From Acidobacteriota bacterium (GTDB taxonomy: Bacteria > Acidobacteriota > Thermoanaerobaculia > Multivoradales > JBCCEF01), in contig JBCCHV010000022.1 of assembly GCA_039028635.1 (NCBI GenBank), forward strand, positions 1 through 64,000: DNA of 64,000 nt, written 5' to 3'. The translations under genes and the position numbers were made by a program. The notes beneath the pieces are model-generated. The model worked only from the letters and a program-made list of their open reading frames with translations. It was not told the origin of the DNA and did not search any database. Shown here piece after piece: positions 22,215-30,800 of the stretch; the stretch's first letter is position 1; every line of letters begins with the position of its first letter.

Positions 22215-25006
22215 TGGCCGGCGGCGCCATCGGCGATGGTGATGGCGCGAACCGCCTCGACCGCGTTGCGGCGCTGCCAGTCCACCACCTCGTTCCGGGC
22301 GGCGCTCCACGCGCGGTCGCCGATCTGGTCTCGGGCTCCCTTCAATCGAGTCTCCATGGTGTCTTTGTCGGTGGGTCGCTGCGAGATTTCCATCGCCTCT
22401 CGGCGACGCTCGGCGAAGGCCGAAAGACGGGCAGCGGCTGGGCCGTCGCCGGCCAGGGCGGCGATCTCGGCGGCGATTTCCCAGCAGCGGAGAATCGAGG
22501 CCTGGTCATCGACTTCGTCGTAGAGCCGAATCGACTCGCGCAGGGTGTCGCGGCTGGCGACCAGGTCGCGGGTCATGAGATGAGCTCGAGCGATGCCCAG
22601 CAAGCTGTTGGCGACGTTGCGGCGGTCACCCACCAGCAGGCGCCGCTCTCGGGCCTTCTCGAAATAGACCTTTGCCTCTTCCGCCTGGTTCTCTTCGAGG
22701 GCGAGATTGCCCAGCCCGATCAGGGGGAAGCCGCTTTCCCAGAGGTTGCCTGCGGCCTCGAAGCCGGCGACGCTGTCTCTCAGCAGGGTGCGAGCCTCGG
22801 GGAAGCGTTTGCGGTACAGCTCGGTCTTGCCGAGGTTGTTGTAGGCCACCGCCAGCAGGCGGTCATCCTTGGCTTCTTCTGCCAGATGGAGGCCCTCGCG
22901 GAAATATCCCATCGCCTTGTCCGGGTCCCGGTGCATGGACAGGAGACCGACGTCGCCGAGGGCATTGGCCAGCCGGTCCGGTTTACCGAGGCGCCGCTCG
23001 AAACCGAGGACCCGGCGAAAACAGCGGCTCGCTTCGACGACGTCTCCCTGGCGATAGGCCAGCAGCCCGAGTCCGCTGAGCACCGAAGAGTGCAGCTCGT
23101 CCTCCACCCGGTCGTCCGCCTGCAGGGCCTCGGGATCGGTTCGCGTCTCCTCCGGCACCAGCCGGGTCAGCCGGCCTCTCCCCTCGTGGAAGAAGCCGCG
23201 CATCTCCCAGAAGCGCCACATCGCGATGCCGAGGCGGTAAGCCGTCTCGCGGTCGCCGGCAGCGCGCAGAGCAGCGCGGAGGTTCGGGTGCTCTTGGTCG
23301 AGGAGCTGGAGGCGCTCTTTCTGGCCGGTGGCGAGCATCTCTTGGTTGGCCGCTTCCGCAATGTCGAGAAAGTAGGTCGCATGGCGGGCCTGCACCAGTG
23401 GCTCCTCATCGGCATCTCGGAGTCGGCGCTCGGCATACTGACGGACGATCTCCAGGAAGTGGAAACGCTCGTTACCGTCCTTCTCCAGGAGGGACTTGAG
23501 GACCAGATCCTCGAAGGGTTCGAGGATGTCGTCGAGTCCCTCGCCGGTCGGCGGATGGTCTCCGCAGATCGCTTCCGCGGCCTCGAAGCTGAAGGAGCCG
23601 CGGAAGGCCGCGATCCGCCGGAACAGTCGCTTCGCTGCCGGTGCGAGCAGGTCGTGGCTCCAGTCGAGGGTGGCGTCGAGGGTGACATGGTGGGGGTTCT
23701 CTGCGGCCTGTGGGCTCTGCCGCAGGAAGCTCGGATCATCGAGGCGATCGGCCACCCGCTCGACGGCGAGCGGCGAAACTCGTGCGGCGGCCAGCTCGAG
23801 GGCGAGGGGGATGCCCTCCAGACGGCGGCAGATGCGCGCCACCGCGCTCGCGTTCGAGGGGTTCAGCCGGAAGGCCTCGTCGCTCCGCTGAACGCGATCG
23901 ACGAAGAGCTGAACCGCCGGAACGCGAATCAGCTCCTGCGGCGGCAGCCCGCTGTGGCGAGGCACTTCGAGCGGTGCCAGTCCCAGCATCACTTCGCGTT
24001 TTCCCAAGTTCAGAGGCTCTCGGCTGGTGGCGAGAAACTTGACATCCGGGCACTCGTCGAGGAGGTAGCGCAGCAACTCGGCGCAGGCCGAGATCAGGTG
24101 CTCGCAGTTGTCGAGGACGATCAGTAGCCGCTTCTTGCGTAGCTGTTCGGCCAGCGCGCGGGTTGGCGGCTTCTCCGCCTGTTCGCGAATCGACAGGGTC
24201 TTCGCCACCGCCTGCGGCACCAGCGCCGCCTCCACCACCGGCGCCAGGGAGACGAGCCATACGCCGTCCGCAAAGGCGCCGATCTGGCGCCGGGCGACCT
24301 CGAGGGCCAGGGAGGTCTTGCCGAGGCCGGCGAAGGCGGCCAGGGTCACCAGACGATGGCCGCCCAGCGCCTTCTCGACCCGCTCGATGTCGCCCCCGCG
24401 GCCGACCAGGGGCTCCTCCGCGGGCAGGTTGTGAAGCGGCGCTGGCTTTTGACTCTCGGTTGCTTCTGGAACGCTCTGAGATCGAAGAGAGAACTCGGGC
24501 GGATTGCCGAGCGGTGGCTTTTCCACCGCTTGGCGGCCGTAGAGGTGAAGAAGCAACCGATCGAATTCTTCTCCTTGGCTGAGATCGAAGGTGGTGAATC
24601 CTCGGATCTCGGCTGGTATCAACCCGATGTCGGCGCGATCGAAGACCGTCGGGATGAGCTTCAGATTCTGGCTTGGCGAGTCGTAGAGGATCTGTTTGAT
24701 CAGGGCGGCTTCCCAACGCACTCCCCGTCCTTCGCGGACCACCTCCTGCCCATCGACGTCGTCCCCTTCGAATCGCCGGGAGTAGGTGGAGTCGAAGAGG
24801 AGGAGAGTGAAGTCCGCCCGTCTGATCATTCTCGCGCACCATTCGGGCCAGCGCACGACAGGAGAGATGTAGTACTGGTCGATCTCGGCATCGACTCCTC
24901 TATCGCGGAGCCGCTTGGCCAGATCCTTCACGCGCTCCATGTGCTGAGTCGGACCGTGGGCGTAGCTGATGAAGACTCTGGGTGGTTGAGTGGACGATGT
25001 CGTCAT
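22211..25006 (-). CDS. SEFIR-NB-ARC-TPR STAND protein
   Basis: This 931-residue protein starts at ATG 25006, directly before the SEFIR domain (about 9-160: RVFISYAHGPTQHMERVKDLAKRL, EIDQYY, WPEWCARMIRRADFTLLLF). A STAND NTPase follows with Walker A GLGKTS (227-232), Walker B LLIVLDN (294-300) and the sensor SREPLNL. ARC/winged-helix segments (IPLALELAAARVSPLAVERVADRL) and a C-terminal TPR array (about 560-930) complete it. SEFIR/TIR-STAND-repeat proteins are common in multicellular bacteria, and several act as immune-like sensors. Here the repeats would sense, the NTPase oligomerise, and SEFIR signal. It is coupled by a 4-base overlap to the GGCT-like gene. No phage-defence neighbours were seen, so the defence role is inference. 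Confidence 0.85.
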   Translation of the reverse strand: MTTSSTQPPRVFISYAHGPTQHMERVKDLAKRLRDRGVDAEIDQYYISPVVRWPEWCARMIRRADFTLLLFDSTYSRRFEGDDVDGQEVVREGRGVRWEAALIKQILYDSPSQNLKLIPTVFDRADIGLIPAEIRGFTTFDLSQGEEFDRLLLHLYGRQAVEKPPLGNPPEFSLRSQSVPEATESQKPAPLHNLPAEEPLVGRGGDIERVEKALGGHRLVTLAAFAGLGKTSLALEVARRQIGAFADGVWLVSLAPVVEAALVPQAVAKTLSIREQAEKPPTRALAEQLRKKRLLIVLDNCEHLISACAELLRYLLDECPDVKFLATSREPLNLGKREVMLGLAPLEVPRHSGLPPQELIRVPAVQLFVDRVQRSDEAFRLNPSNASAVARICRRLEGIPLALELAAARVSPLAVERVADRLDDPSFLRQSPQAAENPHHVTLDATLDWSHDLLAPAAKRLFRRIAAFRGSFSFEAAEAICGDHPPTGEGLDDILEPFEDLVLKSLLEKDGNERFHFLEIVRQYAERRLRDADEEPLVQARHATYFLDIAEAANQEMLATGQKERLQLLDQEHPNLRAALRAAGDRETAYRLGIAMWRFWEMRGFFHEGRGRLTRLVPEETRTDPEALQADDRVEDELHSSVLSGLGLLAYRQGDVVEASRCFRRVLGFERRLGKPDRLANALGDVGLLSMHRDPDKAMGYFREGLHLAEEAKDDRLLAVAYNNLGKTELYRKRFPEARTLLRDSVAGFEAAGNLWESGFPLIGLGNLALEENQAEEAKVYFEKARERRLLVGDRRNVANSLLGIARAHLMTRDLVASRDTLRESIRLYDEVDDQASILRCWEIAAEIAALAGDGPAAARLSAFAERRREAMEISQRPTDKDTMETRLKGARDQIGDRAWSAARNEVVDWQRRNAVEAVRAITIADGAAGQ

Positions 25007-25369
25007 GAAGTCATCCCTGAAGCGCGCTGAACCTCGATCGGCGCTGAGGGTCCTTCCTTTCGGCGCGAAACATTGAAGAAGATTCTTATCCCAGCATACC
25101 GAACATAGGCCTCGTGCCACCACGAGCCGTTACCTCTTTCCAGCGAGGTCGCGGTCTGCTAGCTCGGCCTTCTCACCGGATTGCTCGGAGACGATGCGGT
25201 AGACGAACTCCTCGATCGGTCGCTCGAAGAGCAGGCGCTCGTCGAGTCCTCGCAGGCTGCGAGGACTTTCTAAGGTCGGTCTAAGGAGACCTAAGTTGAT
25301 CCGCTGCAGGACTTTCGGCGATTTTCGTCGGCAGCTTCGTACGCCGCGAACTTCGACCGGAGGTCTCTC
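25007..25369. other. Divergent intergenic region with a possible gene relic
   Basis: These 363 bases between the SEFIR-STAND gene and the cadherin-like gene hold a minus-strand fragment (25130-25297, separate entry) and direct short repeats around 25262-25295 (ctaaggt/ctaagga/ctaagtt). GGAGG at 25359-25363 is the ribosome site of the following gene. Promoters for both directions are expected but not identified. Confidence 0.5.
25130..25297 (-). pseudogene. Orphan C-terminal gene fragment resembling a DNA polymerase II segment
   Basis: The minus strand reads LRGLDERLLFERPIEEFVYR and then about 20 more residues to a TAA at 25130-25132. The core ERLxFERPxEE matches ELYERLFFERPVEEYLERTV in the polB gene of this window (near 34890) both in protein and in DNA wording. 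There is no start codon with a ribosome site, and the fragment is too short for a domain. It could be a decayed duplicate of the polB end or a coincidence in a helical sequence. Confidence 0.3.
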
Positions 25370-27865
25370 TTGTTGCAGCGAAAAACCGTCCTACTCCTCG
25401 TATTTGCTCTCTTGATCGGCGGGATTCCCTCGCTGGGGGACCAGCCGCCGGAGGCCGAGAACTTCGTCGTTCCCGGCTTGACGGCGGATGATCTGCCACT
25501 CTTCATCGATCTCTTGTCGGTGGCTTCGGATGTCGATGGCGACCCATTGGGCTGCCGCTTCACGTCGCCTCCCAGCCCCGCCCTGGGGACGCTGGTGCCG
25601 GGACCTTCGCCCTGCACCTGGGTCTACGATCTCGATCTGACCGAGGTGCAGCCCTCGGTAGAGCTCGAGTTCGAGATCTTCCAGCTCGCCGACCCGAGCC
25701 GAGCGGTGACCGCTTCCCTCGAGCTGACCTTCACCAAATCGGCCCCGGGGAATCCCACGGCGACGGCCCTTGGGCCGACCGCGATTCGCCTGCTGTGGTT
25801 CGATGTCCAGGACGAGCTGCGCTACGAGATTTATGGCGGCATGGATAGCGGGGGTCTCGGGCCCCTGGTCACGCTGGACCCGGTGGTCGGTGGCAACGTC
25901 CTCTACTGGGACCACACGGATCTCGAAGCCGGAGAGGAGTACTTCTACCGCATCGATGTCTGCTACGCGGACGGCTGTGTGTCATCTCCGATCCTCTCGG
26001 CGATGACGCCGGCGTTGCCGGTGGGGCAGGCACCGATCGCCGTCGACGATGAGTTCTCCGTCGCCCAGGGGCAGAGGCTCTTCATCCCCTATGAGCAGCT
26101 CCTGGACAACGACGTCGATCCCCAGGGGGACCGCATCACTTTCCACGATTGGGAGCTTGTCAGCCTCCAGGGCTCCAACGAGCTGGACCAAGTCGAGGAT
26201 GGCTTCGTCTTCAGATCACATCCTTCGACGGTTCTCACCGGCAGTCCCGACGTCTTCCGTTATCGCATCACCGATGGCCAGCACTACTCGGACTGGGCCA
26301 CCGTGGAGCTGTTCATCGTTCCCCGGCTACCGGCCCAGGCAGAGCCCGATTTTTTGCAGGCCGAGTTCGGTCAAGTGCTCGAAATCTCTTACCAGGACGA
26401 TCTCTTCGCCAACGACTTGGGTGTGCTCGAAGCGGTCACGCTGCACTTCCGGCAGCCGCAGCATGGCCGTCTCGACTTCTGCTGCGCCCCGGACCGGCTG
26501 CGTTACGTCCCGGATCCTGGGTATAGCGGCCCGGATTCGTTCTGGTACTCGATCCGGGGGGGCGGGGAGAGCTTCGCCTCCGCCGAGGTCGTGGTCGACG
26601 TGGTCGCTTCGAGCGTGGTACCCGCGACTGCCTCCCGGCCGGATGAATTCTCGCTGCCGCTCAAGCCCGACGCGGCCGGCGTGACGCGGGCTCCTCTGCT
26701 TTTCTCGGATCTCCTGCTCAACGACCAGGGGCGTGACCTGGTGTTCGGTTTTCCGATCACTCCGGGAGCCCAGCAGGCCGGCGGCGAGATCACTCTGCTG
26801 ACCCCCGGCCATGACCCGGCGAGTGGGCCGGCACCGCCGGGCTACGAAGGAGTGGTCATCTACGAAACCGACCTGGCGGCGATTCCGCCCTGGGCGTCCG
26901 GTGGCGTGGTGCGGGACAACTTCACCTACCAGGTTCACGGGGCCGGCAGCGTTGCATCGACGCACCAGCCTGAGCTCGCGTTGCGAGTGGTCGAGCCCGT
27001 CCTGATGGCGTCGGATCCGGTGGTGGTCCACGACCTCTTCGCCGTCCACGAGGGTGAACGCTTGGCGCTCGGTTGGGGAGATCTCCTCGACAACGACCTG
27101 GTCGACCGCAGCGGCAGCAGTCCGGTCTATTCGCTGCGCTTCGGGCCTCCGGTGCATGGCGAGATCGCCAAAGTCACCAGTCAGGGCGGCATGGTCTACC
27201 AAGCTCCCCTCGGCTTCGTCGGCATCGACCATTTCACCTATGCGATTCAGAACGGCGCCGATGCGAGCTCTCTCCGCCTCGGGCGGGTGATCGTCGAAGT
27301 GCAGGACGGCCGGCCGATCGCACGCGACGATGCGGCGGCGACACCGCAGGACTTCCCGGTGACGGTGCCGGTGCTCGCCAATGACGAAGACGTTCCGACG
27401 GGTGGTGCGTTGACCATCGTCGGCGTCGGCGATCCGGTGCTGGGCTACACGGTGGTCACGGCGAACGGAGAGATCACCTATGTGCCACCGCCGGGAGTCT
27501 CGGGCCAAGACACCTTCGCCTACACGGTGCGGGACGCGGTGGGCAACCAAGCGTCGGCCATCGTCACCATCGACATTACCGGGCCGAACCAACCCCCCAT
27601 TGCGCGCGACGATCGCGGCGTCTACGTGCCGGGAGCCGAGAACACTTATCGGCCGCTGGCCAACGACCTCGATCCGGACGGTCATCCGATCTCCATCGAG
27701 TCCTTCACGCAGCCGGAACAGGGCTCGCTCGTCGTCGAGGGCGATCGCTTCTTCTATCAGGGACCGGCCGGCGGCTTGATCGGAGGTCGGGATCAGTTCA
27801 CCTACACCATCTCGGACCCCTTCGGCGGGTCGGCGTCCGCGATCTACTACATCTTGCAGAACTGA
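25370..27865 (+). CDS. Secreted cadherin-like / FN3 multidomain protein
   Basis: This protein of about 831 residues begins at TTG 25370 (or TTG 25373), with GGAGG at 25359-25363, and has a signal peptide (LQRKTVLLLVFALLIGGIPSLG). One fibronectin type III-like domain (about 130-215: PTATALGPTAIRLLWF...YFYRIDVCYADG) is followed by five or six tandem cadherin-like modules of the P-A-DD...L-NDxDxxG...FTYxIxDxxG type, the last ending GRDQFTYTISDPFGGSASA. These calcium-binding beta-sandwich repeats are typical of adhesins. The gene is 22 bases from the RHS gene, with which it surely forms an operon, suggesting the two work together at the cell surface. Confidence 0.8.
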   Translation: MLQRKTVLLLVFALLIGGIPSLGDQPPEAENFVVPGLTADDLPLFIDLLSVASDVDGDPLGCRFTSPPSPALGTLVPGPSPCTWVYDLDLTEVQPSVELEFEIFQLADPSRAVTASLELTFTKSAPGNPTATALGPTAIRLLWFDVQDELRYEIYGGMDSGGLGPLVTLDPVVGGNVLYWDHTDLEAGEEYFYRIDVCYADGCVSSPILSAMTPALPVGQAPIAVDDEFSVAQGQRLFIPYEQLLDNDVDPQGDRITFHDWELVSLQGSNELDQVEDGFVFRSHPSTVLTGSPDVFRYRITDGQHYSDWATVELFIVPRLPAQAEPDFLQAEFGQVLEISYQDDLFANDLGVLEAVTLHFRQPQHGRLDFCCAPDRLRYVPDPGYSGPDSFWYSIRGGGESFASAEVVVDVVASSVVPATASRPDEFSLPLKPDAAGVTRAPLLFSDLLLNDQGRDLVFGFPITPGAQQAGGEITLLTPGHDPASGPAPPGYEGVVIYETDLAAIPPWASGGVVRDNFTYQVHGAGSVASTHQPELALRVVEPVLMASDPVVVHDLFAVHEGERLALGWGDLLDNDLVDRSGSSPVYSLRFGPPVHGEIAKVTSQGGMVYQAPLGFVGIDHFTYAIQNGADASSLRLGRVIVEVQDGRPIARDDAAATPQDFPVTVPVLANDEDVPTGGALTIVGVGDPVLGYTVVTANGEITYVPPPGVSGQDTFAYTVRDAVGNQASAIVTIDITGPNQPPIARDDRGVYVPGAENTYRPLANDLDPDGHPISIESFTQPEQGSLVVEGDRFFYQGPAGGLIGGRDQFTYTISDPFGGSASAIYYILQN

Positions 27866-27887
27866 TCGGATCGAAAGGAAAAAGAAC

Positions 27888-30800
27888 ATGAAGAAGATAC
27901 TGACCTGCATTTTCCTGGTGTTTCCGGTCGCGTTGTTGGCGCACGTACCAGATCCCAGTACGGAGAGGGGATTCACGCCGGATAATGTTTATGAAATCGG
28001 CGAGATTGATCAGGTGAGCCTGTTCAACGGCAACCTCACGGTGACCTTGCCCTTGGGGCCCGAGTATCAGGTTGGGGGTGGCTTCACCTATCGCTTCGCC
28101 CTGGTCTACAACAGCGGAATCTGGGACTACAGCTACGACCAGCAGTGTGCCGTCAACCTGCCGCCGTGGACCTGGAGCGGCCACAAGCGGGACCAGGGGG
28201 TCAACGCCTGCTCGACGGTGGTCGCCCCGGCCTGGCAGTCCAACGCCGGCCTCGGCTGGCGTTTGAGTCTCGGAGAGTTGCTGCCGCCTTGGGTTGCTGG
28301 CAATCTTGACTCCGGGAACTGGATGTATATCGATTCATCCGGGGCGGAGCACTTGTTCCTGGGTGAGCTGCACTCGGGTGTCGGTGGGACGGAGAGCACG
28401 GACTGTGCGGAGACCGCCTGCTACTCGACGGACGGGACCTACCTGCGGTTGCGCAAGCTGACCGATACCCGCTACGCCATCAACTATCCCGACGGCCGCA
28501 CGATGGTCTTCGACGAGGCGCCGGACGGTTCGTTTCGTCTCTACAAGATCAAGGATGCCTACAAAGTCGGCTCGGTACGCCAGAACGTCGTCACCGTGAC
28601 CTACCCGAGCCCGGACCGTTGGGTGATTCAGGACACCGACGGTCGCCGGCACGAAGTCGATCTCTGGTTGCCGACCGCGGACTTCAGGGCGCGGGTTCGG
28701 GAGCTTCGGCTGGCCTCCGTCGGCAATCGGGTCTCGACCTTCACGTTGAACTATGACCAGGCGGAGATGCTGCCGGGCTGCAGCCAGGACGAGCAGCAGA
28801 TCGTGACCCTCTATGAGTTGCCTCGCCTCCGCTCCCTGGTGCTGCCGGACGGCGCCAGTTATGCCTTCGAGTATCAGGCCATGGCTCCTTCGGCGAGCCG
28901 CTGCTCGAACGAGGCGGGATTGTTGAGAAAGGCCGATTTGCCCACCGGAGGACGGATCGAGTGGGAGTACGATCTCCGCTACAAGAACCCGGTGTTCGTC
29001 TGTGATCCGGCTCCCGGATCGGGGCCGGAACGGGAGTTCATGATCAATTCCAAGGTCGGGGTGGTGAAGCGGACCCTCTTCGAGTCCAGCGATGGTCGCG
29101 AGTCGGAGCAGTCCTATGGGGTCTGGCAGTACGATCAGCGGCTTCCCGAAGAGCTGCTGCCGATGAACTTCAATCCCAACTGTACGGAAAAGCCCTCGGA
29201 AGTGACGACGGTGGTGGTGCATTCGATCGGTGAGGATCGTGACGGCGACGAGAAGTTCTCCCACGCCGAGCACTTTTTCTCCGTCTACTCGGGCGCGCCG
29301 GCCGGCCCCTTGGGGGATCCCGGTGACTATGGCTTGCCCTACCACGGCGATGAGAGTGAAGGGGTGCGGTTGGGCCCGGATCAAACCCTTTACAAGCTGC
29401 AGAGCCGCCTCTGGGAGTGCGACCACGACGACCCAGACTTGCGCGCCGGCTGCGCTCCGCTGCGCAGCAACTATGTGCGCTACGAGCGCAGCTTCCCGGG
29501 TTGTGATCCGGCGGGTGATCTCTGCACGCCGGTCAATCATCGGGTCGTGGGCGAGGCGACGGTCTACGAGGATGCGCAGCACCAGGGCGAGACGATCTAT
29601 CACCGGGTCGATCGCAGCTGTTTCGACGGCTTCGGCAACTTCCGCCGCGAGGTGCTGGGGGGCAACTTCCCCGATCAAGGCCCGGTCAACGGCGGCAATC
29701 ACAAGGTGATCGAGCGGCGCTACAACCCCGAGCGTGGCGTCTATCCAGCGACGGCTCCGGAGTGCACCGGTCTCGGAGCCTTCGCTCTTCCGGGGCCCGG
29801 TGAGGGCTGGCCGTTGGGCACCTATGACCGTGAGGCGATCACCGAAAGCGGCGTCGGCACCACCGTGACCCTCTATGACTTCGACAGCGCCGGTTTCTTG
29901 CGCGGGACTCGGCGCCTGGAAAGCGGCAACGGCTGCTCCGGGCCCGGTTGCCAGCATCAGGGGCCCGGTGATCTCGTCACGCTGCGCACTCGGGACGAAA
30001 AGGGCTGGCTTCTCTCGGAGTATTTCTACGGCGGCGATGGCAACGACTCGAGCGCAGTCCGGCTCGACCAGGCGCCTCCGGCGGGTTGGGAGTACCGCCT
30101 GCGGCACCAGTACCTGTTTGAGAGCGACACCATCGAGCGGACGTCGGCTTTCCTCGACCCGGCGGAGAACGAGGTGCTGATCACGGAGAGGGCCTCCCTC
30201 GATGCGGACACTCGATTGCCCATCGCCACCTGGGATGCGGCCGGCCTCGCGACGTCCTATGCCTACGACGATCAGGGCCGTTTGACCCGCCTCGAGCCGC
30301 CCGGCGAGGCGGCGACGGTGGTGACCTATCAGTCCACCACGGCTCCTTTCGAGACCACCGTCGAGAGAAAATCCGGCGGCGCGGTGCTGTTCGACGAGCT
30401 TTACACTTACGATGCCTTCGGGCGCCTGGAAAGCCGCGAGCGCAGCACTCCCGGCGGTCGCCAGCGCAGCGAGCACCGCTATCTCGCCAACGGCTGGAAG
30501 CAGAGCGATTCGGAGGTCGTCGGTGCCGCCAGCTCGAATCCTCCGCAGACCAGCTACCTGGAGTACGACCCCCTCGGCAGGGCGCGCTGGATCGAGCCAC
30601 CGGACGGCGAGAACTACGCCACCGAGATCGAGCTCTTCGGCGATTGGCTGACGAAGACGACGCAGAGGGTCAAGCGGGGCGCCGGTGCCATGGTGCCGAC
30701 CAGCCGGTGGCAGTGGCTCGATCGTCAAGGGCGGCTCTACAAGGTCGAGGAGCTCAGCTCCGGTACGCGCGAACCGACCTTCTACAAGTACGACAACGAA

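Noticed and set aside
22214-24127. Open plus-strand frame of 637 codons opposite the SEFIR-STAND gene
   Set aside because: The opposite strand carries NB-ARC and TPR motifs. This frame shows none.
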